This document shows, piece after piece, positions 1 through 9,580 of a stretch of DNA of 64,000 bases (within the stretch, counting starts at the first letter, position 1; every line of letters begins with the position of its first letter). The translations under genes and the position numbers were made by a program. Source of the DNA: Pseudarthrobacter polychromogenes (lineage in GTDB: Bacteria > Actinomycetota > Actinomycetes > Actinomycetales > Micrococcaceae). The notes beneath the pieces are model-generated. The model did not search any database, was not told the DNA's origin, and worked only from the letters and a program-made list of their open reading frames with translations. The stretch spans positions 434,001 to 498,000 of the forward strand of contig NZ_BMKU01000001.1 in assembly GCF_014644495.1 (NCBI RefSeq), in the 5' to 3' direction.

Positions 1-1140
1 ATGATGTCCACCCGGGCCACCCACGAACTCCTCGAGATCGGGGTGAGCTCCCCGGAACCCACACCCTCCAAGGGCCTGGGTGTGGGCGAAGTGGGCTACC
101 TCATCACGGGTGTGAAGGACGTCCGCCTGTCCAAGGTGGGCGACACCGTGACCAACCTTGCCAAGCCTGCCGCTGACTCGCTCCCCGGCTACGCGGATGC
201 CAAGCCCATGGTCTTCTCCGGCCTGTATCCGCTGGACGGCACGGACTACCCGGTGCTGCGCGATGCGCTGGAGAAGCTGATGCTCAACGACGCCGCCCTG
301 GTCTACGAGCCCGAAACGTCCGCAGCCCTGGGCTTCGGGTTCCGCGTTGGCTTCCTGGGCCTGCTCCACCTTGAAATCACGCGCGAGCGGCTGGAACGCG
401 AGTACAACCTGGACCTGATTTCCACCGCTCCCAACGTGGAATACGAGGTCACGCTGGAGGACAAGAAGGTGGTCCACGTGACCAACCCCAGCGAATACCC
501 CTCCGGCAAGATCTCCGAGGTCCGCGAGCCCATGGTGGCCGCCACCATCCTGGCGCCGAATGAATTCGTCGGAGCCATCATGGAGCTCTGCCAGAGCCGC
601 CGCGGCGTGATGGGCGGCATGGACTACCTGTCCGAGGACCGGGTTGAAATCCGGTACCGCCTGCCGCTGGCCGAGATCGTGTTCGACTTCTTCGACATCC
701 TGAAGTCCAAGACCCGCGGCTACGGTTCCCTGGACTGGAAGGCCGACGGCGACCAGGTGGCCGACCTTGTCAAGGTGGACATTATGCTCCAGGGCGAGCA
801 GGTGGATGCTTTCTCCGCCATCACCCACCGGGACAAGGCCTACGCGTACGGCGTCATGATGACCACCAAACTGCGTGAGCTCATTCCCCGCCAGCAGTTC
901 GAAGTGCCCATCCAGGCGGCCATCGGCTCCAGGATCATCGCGCGGGAAAGCATCCGCGCCATCCGCAAGGACGTCCTGGCCAAGTGCTACGGCGGTGACA
1001 TCTCCCGTAAGCGCAAACTGCTGGAAAAGCAGAAGGAAGGCAAGAAGCGCATGAAGATGGTGGGCCGCGTCGAGGTTCCCCAGGAAGCCTTCATCGCTGC
1101 GCTCACCACCGACGAATCCAAGGACAAGGCCAGGAAGTAG
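1..1140 (+). CDS. lepA: Elongation factor 4 (LepA), C-terminal part
   Basis: LepA is the ribosome back-translocase GTPase that acts on stalled or mistranslocated ribosomes. The 379 visible residues cover the region after the G domain: domain II, the EF-G-like domains III and V (for example [17 protein letters not shown] and the [14 protein letters not shown] stretch) and the LepA-specific basic C-terminal domain (residues about 320-379, rich in Lys/Arg, containing [20 protein letters not shown]). LepA is usually about 600-620 residues, so the GTPase domain lies upstream of the window and the ATG at position 1 is internal, not the real start. hemW follows after a short gap, a common actinobacterial order. 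Confidence 0.97.
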   Translation: MMSTRATHELLEIGVSSPEPTPSKGLGVGEVGYLITGVKDVRLSKVGDTVTNLAKPAADSLPGYADAKPMVFSGLYPLDGTDYPVLRDALEKLMLNDAALVYEPETSAALGFGFRVGFLGLLHLEITRERLEREYNLDLISTAPNVEYEVTLEDKKVVHVTNPSEYPSGKISEVREPMVAATILAPNEFVGAIMELCQSRRGVMGGMDYLSEDRVEIRYRLPLAEIVFDFFDILKSKTRGYGSLDWKADGDQVADLVKVDIMLQGEQVDAFSAITHRDKAYAYGVMMTTKLRELIPRQQFEVPIQAAIGSRIIARESIRAIRKDVLAKCYGGDISRKRKLLEKQKEGKKRMKMVGRVEVPQEAFIAALTTDESKDKARK

Positions 1141-1176
1141 TGGTTACAGCGGCCGGCACCGCAGGAGGACCCTGCA

Positions 1177-2406
1177 GTGCCTAGCGTTCTTCCCCTTGGC
1201 GACCCGGCGCCGCCGGACGGTCTGCTGCCTCCCCAGGCAGCCGACGGTGCGGCGGACCGGGCATTCGGGCTCTATGTACACATCCCGTTCTGCGCCGTCC
1301 GCTGCGGCTACTGCGACTTCAACACCTATACCGCCACGGAGCTCGGCGGCGGCGCCTCCCAGGATGCCTATGCCGCCACCGCGGCCTCGGAAGTGTCCCT
1401 GGCAGCCAGCGTCCTTGCAGAATCCGGCCTTCCCGCGCGGCCGCTCAGCACGGTGTTCTTCGGGGGCGGCACGCCAACCCTGCTCCCAGCGGAGGACCTG
1501 GCACTGATCCTGGGGCGCGCCATCGACCAGTGGGGGATCGAGGCGGGTGCCGAGGTCACCACGGAGGCGAACCCGGACTCCGTCACCCCGGAGTCCCTTG
1601 CCATCCTGAAGGATGCGGGCTTCACCCGGATTTCGTTCGGCATGCAGTCCGCCGTACCCCACGTCCTCAAGGTCCTGGACCGGACCCACACGCCCAGCCG
1701 CGTGCCGAAGGTGGTGCAGTGGGCCCGGGACGCCGGACTGGCCGTCAGCCTCGACCTCATCTACGGCACGCCGGGGGAGTCCCTGGACGATTGGCGGTAC
1801 TCCCTCGAGACAGCGCTGTCCTACCAGCCGGACCACATCAGCGCCTACGCGCTGATCATCGAGGACGGGACCAAGCTCGCCGCCCAGATCCGCCGTGGTG
1901 AAGTGCCGGGGATCGACGACGACGACCACGCCGACAAGTACGAGCTCGCCGATGAACTGATCACCAAGGCAGGCCTGGGCTGGTACGAGGTCAGCAACTG
2001 GGCCCGCACGCCCGGACAGGCCTGCCGCCACAACCTCGCCTACTGGCGGGGCGACGACTGGTGGGGGATCGGACCGGGGGCGCACTCTCATGTGGGCGGT
2101 GTCCGCTGGTGGAATGTCAAACATCCCACTGCCTACGCCGGACGCCTGGCACAGGGAGTGTCACCGGCAGCAGGGAGGGAAACCTTGGATGCGGAAACCC
2201 GGAATATGGAGCGGGTGATGCTCGAGGTCCGCCTCCACTCGGGCCTCGAGATCGCCTCGCTCGGCGCCGCAGGACGCCACGAGGTCGCCGGGCTGATCGC
2301 GGAAGAACTGGTGGACCCTGCCGCCGCTTTCGCGGGCCGGCTGGTCCTCACGCTGAAGGGCAGGCTGCTGGCTGACGCAGTGGTCCGCAGGGTCCTGCCG
2401 GACTAG
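1177..2406 (+). CDS. hemW: Radical SAM protein HemW (heme chaperone)
   Basis: This is a 409-residue cytoplasmic protein of the HemN/HemW radical SAM family. It carries the Fe-S/SAM motif CxxxCxxC as C39, C43 and C46 (CAVRCGYC), the GGGTPTLL motif, and the HemW-type HNLAYWRG stretch near the C-terminus followed by GIGPGAHSH. HemW proteins bind and transfer heme to respiratory targets; many were annotated as coproporphyrinogen dehydrogenase. The GTG start at 1177 has the Shine-Dalgarno GCAGGAGGA 8-10 bases upstream. It lies 36 bases after lepA and may be cotranscribed with it. Confidence 0.93.
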   Translation: MPSVLPLGDPAPPDGLLPPQAADGAADRAFGLYVHIPFCAVRCGYCDFNTYTATELGGGASQDAYAATAASEVSLAASVLAESGLPARPLSTVFFGGGTPTLLPAEDLALILGRAIDQWGIEAGAEVTTEANPDSVTPESLAILKDAGFTRISFGMQSAVPHVLKVLDRTHTPSRVPKVVQWARDAGLAVSLDLIYGTPGESLDDWRYSLETALSYQPDHISAYALIIEDGTKLAAQIRRGEVPGIDDDDHADKYELADELITKAGLGWYEVSNWARTPGQACRHNLAYWRGDDWWGIGPGAHSHVGGVRWWNVKHPTAYAGRLAQGVSPAAGRETLDAETRNMERVMLEVRLHSGLEIASLGAAGRHEVAGLIAEELVDPAAAFAGRLVLTLKGRLLADAVVRRVLPD

Positions 2407-2415
2407 CAGTTGCGG

Positions 2416-2536
2416 GTGCTGGGCGCCGGCGGTGGGCCCACGCAGGCGAGGGCCCCGGCACGAGCTTGCGAGTGCTGGGCGCCGGCGGTGGGCCCACGCA
2501 GGCGAGGGCCCCGGCACGAGCTTGCGAGTGCTGGGA
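2416..2536. repeat. 56-bp tandem direct repeat (two full copies plus a partial third)
   Basis: The unit beginning GTGCTGGGCGCCGGC starts at 2416 and 2472, and the first 8 bases (GTGCTGGG) recur at 2528, giving an exact period of 56 bp. The two full copies 2416-2471 and 2472-2527 are identical except for a G/A difference just before each unit. The repeat fills the gap between the convergent hemW and DUF4870 genes. It has no recognisable coding content. Confidence 0.9.
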
Positions 2537-2547
2537 GCCTGCGGGGA

Positions 2548-2967
2548 CTACTTAATCAAGCGAAGGTTGTACTGGTAGCGGTGCGGCTGTCCCTTGTTGA
2601 CATGGATGCCGGCTGCCACGGAGAAGCAGGTCAGGGCAATCCAGATGAGGGTGGCAATCACGGCAAAGATGTTGCCGACCACCGGAACGAACACCAGGAT
2701 GTTCGCCACCACAGCGGCGATGGTGGGCGGCAGGCTGAAGTTCAGCGCTTCCTTGGACTCCTGCGCGGTGAAAGGGCCCCGGTCCCGGAAGATCAGGTAG
2801 ATCAGCAGGGCCGGAACGCAGCCCAGGATTCCGCCGAAGTGGGCCATGGTGGCCCACTGCCGGTCTTCGCTGGCTGTCAGGGGCAGCGCATTCGCCGGAA
2901 CGCCATGGTATTCCGAACGGCCCTGGCCGCCCTGGGTGTCCCTGTGATCGCGTGCGTTTTCTGCCAC
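2548..2967 (-). CDS. DUF4870 domain membrane protein
   Basis: This is a 139-residue protein with a hydrophilic N-terminus of about 35 residues. It then has the DUF4870 (Tic20-like) pattern: a WATMAHFGG motif, a first hydrophobic segment, the F..QESKEALNF motif, and two more hydrophobic segments ending near RYQYNLRLIK. Function is unknown; the family is a small integral membrane protein. The GTG start at 2967 is preceded by AGAAGGAACAGACT. It is convergent with hemW and is followed by the 56-bp repeat. Confidence 0.85.
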   Translation of the reverse strand: MAENARDHRDTQGGQGRSEYHGVPANALPLTASEDRQWATMAHFGGILGCVPALLIYLIFRDRGPFTAQESKEALNFSLPPTIAAVVANILVFVPVVGNIFAVIATLIWIALTCFSVAAGIHVNKGQPHRYQYNLRLIK

Positions 2968-3121
2968 AGTCTGTTCCTTCTAAAAGTGCAATGGTGCTGG
3001 CTAAGAATGCATATCGGTTGCGCCGGGCTGCGAATATCGCAGGTTCCGCAGTACCAAGAATACTGGCTGGAGGCGCGGAAGCTGCCCTGGGGCTCACAGG
3101 CACAGAGGCGCGGGGTGCCTG

Positions 3122-3967
3122 TCAGGGCACTGTCAGGAAGTCAATGACTTCCTCCACCCTCCCCAGCAGGGAGGCTTCCAGGTCCGCGTAGGTGCGGACC
3201 GCACCCAGCAGCTTCTGCCACCCGAGCCCGATGTCTTCCTTGGTGGCATGGGGCCAGCCGAACGCGGCGAGGATGCCGGTTTTCCAGTCCTGCCCGCGCG
3301 GCACCACGGGCCATTTTTCGATGCCCAGGACGGCCGGGCGGATCGCCTGCCAGACGTCCACATAGGGGTGGCCTACGATCAGCACGTTCCCGGCCGCCCC
3401 CGGGGAGGCCATGACGGCGTCCGCAATGCGGGATTCCTTGGAGTCGGGCACCAGGTGGTCCACCAAAACTCCCAGGCGCCGGCCCGGTCCGGGCCTGAAC
3501 TCGGCCACCGCCGCGGCAAGGTCGTCGATGCCGTGGAGGGGTTCGACGACGATGCCTTCCACCCGCAGGTCGTCTCCCCAGACCTTTTCCACCAGTTCGG
3601 CGTCGTGCTTTCCCTCCACCCAGATCCGGCTGGCCTTGGCGACCTGCGCACGCTGGCCGGCCACCCGGACCGAACCTGATGCTGTCCTCCCTGTGGCGGC
3701 GGGGGCTTGCCGCGGCGCCGGGGGAAGGAGTTTAATGGCCTGGCCTTCGAGGAGGAAGCCGAAGCCCAGGCGGAAAGACCTTGATTTGCCCCGCCTGTCT
3801 TCAAGAGCCACCACATGCATGCCCCCGGATTTCTCCACGCGGGTCACGGCGCCCACCCAGCCGGACTGGACATCCTCGAGTACCATTCCCCGTTCAACAG
3901 GAACTTCAGGCAGTTGAGCCTTTGACGGAGCGGACATGTCCTGGGGGCCCCAGTTCTGGTACTGCAT
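3122..3967 (-). CDS. DUF3097 family protein
   Basis: This 281-residue protein of unknown function belongs to an actinobacteria-specific family. It has a basic beta-rich N-terminal part (residues about 25-75, containing GMVLED and GAVTRVEKSGG) and a TOPRIM/OLD-like central part (IWVEGKHDAELVEKVWGDDLR, then VLVDHLVPDSKE and NVLIVGHPYVDVWQ). Acidic residues are placed as in TOPRIM nucleotidyl-transfer domains. The TOPRIM link is my reading of the EGxxD and DHL spacing. The ATG at 3967 has GGCGGAG upstream. It is divergent from hrcA, with the CIRCE region between them. Confidence 0.82.
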   Translation of the reverse strand: MQYQNWGPQDMSAPSKAQLPEVPVERGMVLEDVQSGWVGAVTRVEKSGGMHVVALEDRRGKSRSFRLGFGFLLEGQAIKLLPPAPRQAPAATGRTASGSVRVAGQRAQVAKASRIWVEGKHDAELVEKVWGDDLRVEGIVVEPLHGIDDLAAAVAEFRPGPGRRLGVLVDHLVPDSKESRIADAVMASPGAAGNVLIVGHPYVDVWQAIRPAVLGIEKWPVVPRGQDWKTGILAAFGWPHATKEDIGLGWQKLLGAVRTYADLEASLLGRVEEVIDFLTVP

Positions 3968-4056
3968 GGTTCACTCCGCCTAGCGCTCGATCACAGGTCC
4001 GGAATTTCGCCCGGAGCGGTACCAATGCTAGCAACGGGGAGAGGCATAATAGACTG

Positions 4057-4083
4057 TTAGCACTTGGGCATGTCGAGTGCTAA
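4057..4083 (+). promoter_or_regulatory. CIRCE element (HrcA operator)
   Basis: TTAGCACTT-N9-GAGTGCTAA matches the CIRCE consensus (TTAGCACTC-N9-GAGTGCTAA), with one changed base in the left arm. It sits 60 bp upstream of the hrcA start and just after a CATAAT -10-like hexamer (4045-4050). HrcA bound here would block its own hrcA-dnaJ transcription, a standard heat-shock feedback loop. Confidence 0.95.
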
Positions 4084-4142
4084 ACGATGGGTGGCGCAGC
4101 GCGGGCGGCGCGGTCGCCCCAAACCCTGGATGGAGGTGGAGT

Positions 4143-5156
4143 GTGAGCGAGCCACGCAAACTTGAAGTACTCCGTGCCATCGTGGAGGACTACGTCCATT
4201 CCCGCGAACCCGTGGGGTCCAAAGCCCTGGTGGAGCGCCATCATCTCGGTGTGTCCAGCGCTACCATCAGGAATGACATGGCGGCCCTGGAGGAAGAGGG
4301 CCTGATCACGGCTCCGCACACCAGCGCCGGGCGGATCCCCACGGACAAGGGATACCGCCTCTTCGTGGACCAGATCTCAGCCGTCAAGCCGCTCTCCCCG
4401 GCGGAACGCCGCGCCATCCAGTCCCTCCTGGAAGGATCGGATGACCTGGACGATGTCCTGGACCGAACCGTCCGGTTACTGTCCCAGCTGACCAACCAGG
4501 TTGCCGTGGTCCAGTACCCGCACTTAAGCAGGGCCCTGGTTCGGCATATTGAATTCGTCCTCCTCGCTCCGCGGAAGGTGCTGGTGGTGTTGATCGCCAA
4601 CAGCGGCAAGGTGGAGCAGCGCGTTATCGACGTCGGCCAGGACCTGGGGGACGACGCCCTGGCAGGCCTCAGGGCCCGGTTCCTCGGATCGCTGGCCGGA
4701 ACTCCGCTGAGCCAGCTCGCCCAGTCCCTGCCCGCCGTGGTGGCCACAGCCGCCCCGGGGCAAAGGCAGGCCGCCCAGGCCCTCGCTATTGGCTTGGAAG
4801 CCCTGGCGCAGAGCAGCCGCGAGGAACGCATGGTCATGGCGGGCACCGCCAACCTGGCGAGGTCCAACGTGGACTTCCCGCTCAGCATCGGCCCGGTGCT
4901 GGAAGCCCTTGAGGAGCAGGTGGTCATGCTCAGACTGCTGAGCGAAATGGCTCAGGACCACCGCGGGATGGCTGTCAGCATCGGCCGCGAGATTCCCTAC
5001 GACGGACTTGCCGAGGCATCTGTTGTGGCCACCGGCTATGGCCCGGACAGTGCAGCAAAGATCGGCATCCTGGGACCAACACGGATGGACTACCCCACCA
5101 CCATGGCCGCCGTCAGGGCTGTTGCCCGCTACCTTTCCCGGATTTTGGGCCCCTGA
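4143..5156 (+). CDS. hrcA: Heat-inducible transcription repressor HrcA
   Basis: HrcA represses chaperone genes by binding CIRCE. The 337-residue product begins [18 protein letters not shown] and has the N-terminal winged helix ([22 protein letters not shown], residues about 25-45), followed by the signature [18 protein letters not shown] and the GAF-like C-terminal domain ending in a long helix ([15 protein letters not shown]). I chose GTG 4143 because GGAGGTGG lies just upstream and the homology starts there; an ATG at 4077 would lie inside the CIRCE element. dnaJ follows 81 bp downstream. Confidence 0.96.
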   Translation: MSEPRKLEVLRAIVEDYVHSREPVGSKALVERHHLGVSSATIRNDMAALEEEGLITAPHTSAGRIPTDKGYRLFVDQISAVKPLSPAERRAIQSLLEGSDDLDDVLDRTVRLLSQLTNQVAVVQYPHLSRALVRHIEFVLLAPRKVLVVLIANSGKVEQRVIDVGQDLGDDALAGLRARFLGSLAGTPLSQLAQSLPAVVATAAPGQRQAAQALAIGLEALAQSSREERMVMAGTANLARSNVDFPLSIGPVLEALEEQVVMLRLLSEMAQDHRGMAVSIGREIPYDGLAEASVVATGYGPDSAAKIGILGPTRMDYPTTMAAVRAVARYLSRILGP

Positions 5157-5237
5157 GGTCCAGCCCGGGCCACCGGATACCCACAGCATTTCCAGCAGTC
5201 CAACTGCAGGCAGTACAACAAGGAAGAGATACGAACT

Positions 5238-6365
5238 TTGAGCAGCCACTACGACGTCCTTGGAGTCTCACCGGAGGCCACGGGAGAAGAGATCAAGAAG
5301 GCCTACCGCAAGCTGGCACGCACCCTACACCCGGACGTCAACCCGGGTGAGGACGCGTCGGACCGATTCAAGGCCGTGACCCACGCCTACGAAGTCCTGT
5401 CGGATCCGCAGAAACGCCGGGTCTACGACACCACGGGCAATGAAAACGGGACGGACAACGGCTTCGGCGGCGGCGGATACGCCGGCCAGGGATTCGCCTT
5501 CCAGGACATTTTCGACACCTTCTTTGGTGCCGGAGGTTCCACCGGACCGGCCTCCCGCGTGCGGCGCGGGCAGGACGCCCTCATCAGCGTCCGGATCGAA
5601 CTCCGCGACGCTGTGTTCGGTGTGAACAAGAAGCTCGACGTGGACACCGCCGTCACGTGCCCAACCTGCGAGGGTTCCTGCTGCCAGCCCGGCAGCCATC
5701 CTGAACGCTGCGACATCTGCGGCGGCAGCGGCCAGGTCCAGCGCGCCGTCCGTTCCATCCTGGGACAGGTCATGACCGCAGCACCGTGCGGAACCTGCGA
5801 GGGCTTCGGCACGGTCATCAAGGATCCGTGCAACGAGTGCAGCGGCCAGGGGCGCATCCGGAGCCGCCGTTCGCTGACCATCAAGGTCCCCGCCGGCGTA
5901 GCCACCGGAACGCGGATCCAGCTTTCCGGCCAGGGCGAGGCAGGCCCGGCAGGCGGACCTTCCGGTGACCTGTATGTTGAGATCCGGGTGAACAACGACG
6001 CAACTTATGTGCGCGACAACGACGATCTCCACGCCACGTTGCACATCCCGATGACGGCGGCTGCCCTGGGCACCGAAGTGAGCCTGGAAACGTTCGACGG
6101 GCCACAGGAAATCGACGTCAAGCCCGGGACCCAGTCCGGTGAGATCATCACTCTTCGTGGACTAGGAGTGACCCACCTGCGCGGTTACGGCCGCGGCGAC
6201 CTCAAGGTCCACCTCCAGGTGGAGACGCCCGCCAAGCTTGATGCTGCCCAGGAAGAGCTCCTGCGGCAGCTGGCCAAGATGCGCGGTGAGCAGATCACCG
6301 AGGGCAAGCTTGCGGCCAGCGGCGGCATGTTCGCCAAGCTCCGGGACAGGCTCGGTAACCTGTAG
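5238..6365 (+). CDS. dnaJ: Chaperone protein DnaJ (DnaJ2)
   Basis: DnaJ is the Hsp40 co-chaperone that stimulates DnaK ATPase. The 375 residues contain the J domain (residues 1-70, HPD motif in TLHPDVNPG), a Gly-rich stretch ([10 protein letters not shown]), and a zinc domain with four CxxCxGxG-type repeats ([31 protein letters not shown]), followed by the beta-barrel C-terminal domains. The first repeat ends in CCQPG rather than a perfect CxxCxGxG. The start is TTG at 5238, preceded by AAGGAAGAG. Being next to hrcA identifies it as the HrcA-linked DnaJ2 rather than the HspR-linked copy. Confidence 0.95.
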   Translation: MSSHYDVLGVSPEATGEEIKKAYRKLARTLHPDVNPGEDASDRFKAVTHAYEVLSDPQKRRVYDTTGNENGTDNGFGGGGYAGQGFAFQDIFDTFFGAGGSTGPASRVRRGQDALISVRIELRDAVFGVNKKLDVDTAVTCPTCEGSCCQPGSHPERCDICGGSGQVQRAVRSILGQVMTAAPCGTCEGFGTVIKDPCNECSGQGRIRSRRSLTIKVPAGVATGTRIQLSGQGEAGPAGGPSGDLYVEIRVNNDATYVRDNDDLHATLHIPMTAAALGTEVSLETFDGPQEIDVKPGTQSGEIITLRGLGVTHLRGYGRGDLKVHLQVETPAKLDAAQEELLRQLAKMRGEQITEGKLAASGGMFAKLRDRLGNL

Positions 6366-6367
6366 CA

Positions 6368-7147
6368 GTGAGCAACCCTGTCTTTTTCACTCCGCCCGGG
6401 TCCCTTGACCACATGACGGCGGGGCTGGCCTTTGTCCTCGAAGGGACCGAGGCGCGGCACGCCGTCACCGTCAAGCGCCTCGCCCCGGGTGAGCCCGTCG
6501 ACATCGTTGACGGCGCCGGGACGCGGATGAGCGGACGGGTGCTTGCGGCGTCACCCGCAGGCCTCGAAGTGGAGTGCGCCTCCGTTGCTGTTGAGGAACG
6601 GCCGGCCACGAGGCTGGTGCTGGTGCAGGCGCTGGCCAAGGGCGACAGGGATGAACTCGCCATTGAAACGGCCACTGAACTCGGGATCGACGCCGTTATA
6701 CCCTGGCAGTCCGAACGGTCCATCGTGCGGTGGAAGGGCGACCGCGCCGCGAAGGCCCACGCGAAGTGGCAGTCGGTGGTGACGGCGGCAGCCAAGCAGG
6801 CGCGCCGCGCGTGGGTCCCCGAGGTGCGGCCCGCCGTCGACACTGCCGCGCTGGCCGCCCTCGTGGAGGCCGCGGGGCTGGCGGTCATCCTCCATGAGGA
6901 CGCCGTGCGCCCCCTGCGCACCGTACTGGAATCCCGGCGGGAAGCGGACGGAACGGAACCGCGCGAGGTGCTGCTGATCGTTGGACCGGAAGGCGGCATC
7001 AGCCCCAGGGAAGTCACCAGGCTCTGCGGAAAGGGCGCCGTCACCGCCCTGCTGGGGCACCATGTCCTGCGCTCATCAACCGCCGGACCGGCCGCCGTCG
7101 TGCTTGCCAGCGATGTCCTGGGCCGCTGGACCGCACCCTCGCCCTGA
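6368..7147 (+). CDS. rsmE: 16S rRNA (uracil(1498)-N(3))-methyltransferase RsmE
   Basis: RsmE methylates U1498 in helix 44 of 16S rRNA. The 259-residue protein has the N-terminal PUA-like domain (residues 1-80, with EARHAVTVKRL) and the SPOUT methyltransferase fold, with the trefoil-knot motifs LLIVGPEGGISPREV and LGHHVLRSSTAGPAAV near the C-terminus. The GTG start at 6368 lies 2 bases after the dnaJ stop, so the genes are translationally coupled. The hrcA-dnaJ-rsmE order is common in actinobacteria. Confidence 0.95.
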   Translation: MSNPVFFTPPGSLDHMTAGLAFVLEGTEARHAVTVKRLAPGEPVDIVDGAGTRMSGRVLAASPAGLEVECASVAVEERPATRLVLVQALAKGDRDELAIETATELGIDAVIPWQSERSIVRWKGDRAAKAHAKWQSVVTAAAKQARRAWVPEVRPAVDTAALAALVEAAGLAVILHEDAVRPLRTVLESRREADGTEPREVLLIVGPEGGISPREVTRLCGKGAVTALLGHHVLRSSTAGPAAVVLASDVLGRWTAPSP

Positions 7148-7173
7148 ATGACGCGGCCTGGCTCAACTGGTAA

Positions 7174-8142
7174 CTACCGGACGTTGAAGGCCCGCGAGTC
7201 CTCATTCTGGTCCGGCTGATCGCCGGTACCGGCCTGGGCCACCTTCAACTCGTAGTCTCCGGCAGGCAGCGTGAGGGCAAGCGTAAACAGTCCTGCCTGG
7301 CCGGGCTCGGCGGCTGCCGTCGTTTCCCCAGTCAGGAACGGGAGCTTGGTGCCGTCCTCCTCCGCCCGCAGGATCTGCCAGCGGAGCTTGCCCCCGGGAA
7401 GGGTGCTGCGGCCGGTGATCTTGACGCTCCCGGCGGCAGCCTCTGTGTTCTCCTGCGGATCAATGATCCAGACAGGCGCCACCATGCCGGCGGCCCTCGT
7501 CGTGAGGTCACCCAGCTGGATATGGCCGAAAGCAACGTAGTCCGTGTGCCCGTCCACCAGGATCCGCACGCGGATCTGCTGCCCGGAATCGATAAGCCCT
7601 GAACTGGCGGCAGCGGCGGTGGCCGTGTACACAAGCTGCTGGACAGCGCGGCCGGCCATGTCGGCGTCGAGGTTGCTGTTGAAGGCGTCTTCGGACACAT
7701 CCACTGTGATGACGTCCTTGCCGGAGATGGACGTGGCCAGCTTGCCGGGATTCTGCCAGGGGGTGAAGAAATCCGGGTCCAGGGGCTTGTCCGACATCAT
7801 GGCCCGCAGGGCCCGCGTCACAGGGTTCTCCTGTTCAGGCACATCCCTGAATTCCCGGTAAAGGAAGATGCTGCTGTTGCTCCTGCCGATCCAGTAGACC
7901 GGCGCTTTGTTGGACGACTGCGTGGTTTCGAGCGGCGCGCTCGTGGAAGGCGCCGTGCCGGCGGCGGCAGGGCCGGAGCCCAGGACGGTGGTCGGCGAGG
8001 GATCGGGCTCGGCCAGGCAGCCCGTCAGGAGCGGAGCCGCCATCAGAACCACTGCCAGGACGCCAGGGCGCACAATGCCGCCACGTCGTCCTGCCCTGCG
8101 GGGCGCAGCAGATTCCGGCACGTTTGTTGCCTGTCCTTTCAT
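7174..8142 (-). CDS. GerMN domain lipoprotein
   Basis: This is a predicted secreted lipoprotein of about 322 residues. It has a positively charged n-region, a hydrophobic stretch (VLAVVLMAAPLLTGC) and a lipobox cysteine, then a Ser/Thr/Pro-rich linker. A GerMN domain follows (residues about 90-220: VYWIG, PVTRALRAMM, TVDVSEDAFNS, AGRAVQQLVYTATA), then an Ig-like C-terminal domain (LPAGDYELKV). GerMN proteins are cell-envelope proteins of poorly defined function; LpqB and spore GerM are relatives. The start is uncertain: ATG 8142 or GTG 8121, which has AAAGGACAGG 8 bases upstream. It is convergent with rsmE and divergent from phoH. Confidence 0.8.
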   Translation of the reverse strand: MKGQATNVPESAAPRRAGRRGGIVRPGVLAVVLMAAPLLTGCLAEPDPSPTTVLGSGPAAAGTAPSTSAPLETTQSSNKAPVYWIGRSNSSIFLYREFRDVPEQENPVTRALRAMMSDKPLDPDFFTPWQNPGKLATSISGKDVITVDVSEDAFNSNLDADMAGRAVQQLVYTATAAAASSGLIDSGQQIRVRILVDGHTDYVAFGHIQLGDLTTRAAGMVAPVWIIDPQENTEAAAGSVKITGRSTLPGGKLRWQILRAEEDGTKLPFLTGETTAAAEPGQAGLFTLALTLPAGDYELKVAQAGTGDQPDQNEDSRAFNVR

Positions 8143-8491
8143 GAATGGCGGGCCGCTCCCCAGGCGGCGGATCCAGCAGTGGCTGGATTTCCAGCATGGC
8201 ACAGGGCCCAGAGCGGAAAGGCCGGATACGGGCCTCCGGGCGGAACTGCAACGGGAACGATATGAGGCCGATATGAAGTTGATACCTAATGACGGAACCG
8301 GCGGCGTTGCCGCGTGTTTCCCGAGCCGTCCCGGCCCTTCCCCTTTCAGAGGTTGACGCTGTCCTGGCGTAAGATGGAGGGATCGCTGGTCAAGGCGCAA
8401 CCGGTCCATCGTCCAAGTGCACTGTCGCCGGCCGCCAGCAGCGGGAATTGTCCGGTACTTTGAGGGGATCACGGGCCTGCGGGCCATCACT
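8143..8491. other. Divergent intergenic region, lipoprotein/phoH
   Basis: About 350 bp separate the two divergent starts. A TAAGAT hexamer at 8370-8375 could be a -10 element for phoH, and a TTGACG lies at 8353-8358, but the spacing between them (11 bp) is too short for them to work together. I see no clear operator, hairpin or small gene here. In-frame codons extend upstream of the chosen phoH start to 8417 (a GTG), so part of this could be coding. Confidence 0.4.
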
Positions 8492-9580
8492 ATGACTGAA
8501 TCAGCGAATGGCAAGCGCCGGCTCAACGCGGGAGAAGGCGCTGCGGGGGAATTTCCCCATTCCCTCCCCGGCAGCCGTACCGAGGTAGTCCTTTTCGACA
8601 ACTCCGACCAGATGGTGCAGTCCCTCGGCAGCCACGATGAAGCACTGCGGTACATTGAGGAACAGTTTCCGGCCGTCAACTTCCATGTCCGCGGCAACGA
8701 GCTCTCCATCACTGGGCCTGCCAGCGACGTTCCCCGCATCATGCGCCTCCTCCACGAGGTCCGCGGGCTGGTAGCCCGCGGTACGGTGATCAGCCCGACG
8801 GTGCTGCAGCAGCTTGTGGCGCTCTTGCGTACCCAGTCCCTGCAGAACCCCGTGGACGTCCTGACCCACGACATCCTGTCCAGCCGCGGAAAAACCATCC
8901 GCCCAAAGACGCTGAACCAGAAGACCTACGTTGACTCCATCGACACCAACACGGTGATTTTCGGCATCGGTCCCGCAGGCACAGGCAAGACCTACCTCGC
9001 AATGGCAAAGGCCGTCCAGGCACTGCAGCAAAAAGAGGTCAGCCGCATCATCCTGACCCGACCCGCCGTTGAGGCGGGGGAACGGTTGGGCTTCCTGCCC
9101 GGGACCCTGAGCGACAAGATCGATCCATACCTGCGCCCGCTCTATGATGCCCTGCACGACATGATGGACCCCGAGTCCATCCCCCGGCTGATGGCGGCAG
9201 GCACCATTGAAGTGGCGCCCCTGGCCTACATGCGCGGCCGGACGCTCAATGACGCCTTCATCATCCTTGACGAGGCGCAGAACACCACACCGGAGCAGAT
9301 GAAGATGTTCCTGACCCGGCTTGGCTTCGGATCCAAGATGGTGGTTACTGGTGACGTCACCCAGGTTGACCTGCCGTTCGGCACCCGCTCCGGACTCCGC
9401 ATCGTGGAGGAAATCCTCCAGGGCATCGAGGGCGTCAGCTTCTCGGTCCTGGACGCGGCCGACGTCGTCCGGCACAGGCTGGTAGGCGACATCGTCAACG
9501 CCTACAGCATCTGGGATGAAACCCAGCGCAGCAGGGTCAAACATTCGGCGGGCGCCGCCAAGCGGGGGGAACACGCGTGA
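8492..9580 (+). CDS. phoH: PhoH family ATPase
   Basis: This 362-residue PhoH-like P-loop ATPase has an N-terminal KH-like segment (residues about 30-110), Walker A GPAGTGKT, Walker B region FIILDEAQNTT, and conserved LTRPAVEAGERLGFLPG and TGDVTQVDLP. PhoH proteins are RNA-associated ATPases of incompletely known function, and the gene is typically followed by ybeY, CBS and era genes as here, pointing to ribosome and RNA maturation. I chose ATG 8492 (TESANGKRR); an earlier GTG at 8417 would add 25 non-conserved residues. The end overlaps ybeY by 4 bases. Confidence 0.92.
   Translation: MTESANGKRRLNAGEGAAGEFPHSLPGSRTEVVLFDNSDQMVQSLGSHDEALRYIEEQFPAVNFHVRGNELSITGPASDVPRIMRLLHEVRGLVARGTVISPTVLQQLVALLRTQSLQNPVDVLTHDILSSRGKTIRPKTLNQKTYVDSIDTNTVIFGIGPAGTGKTYLAMAKAVQALQQKEVSRIILTRPAVEAGERLGFLPGTLSDKIDPYLRPLYDALHDMMDPESIPRLMAAGTIEVAPLAYMRGRTLNDAFIILDEAQNTTPEQMKMFLTRLGFGSKMVVTGDVTQVDLPFGTRSGLRIVEEILQGIEGVSFSVLDAADVVRHRLVGDIVNAYSIWDETQRSRVKHSAGAAKRGEHA

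Noticed and set aside
2416..2536. CRISPR array
   Set aside because: The 56-bp units are directly adjacent with no spacers, and no cas gene is present.
8353..8375. TTGACG with TAAGAT as a phoH promoter
   Set aside because: The spacing is 11 bp, too short for a sigma-70-type promoter; only the TAAGAT is kept as a possible -10.
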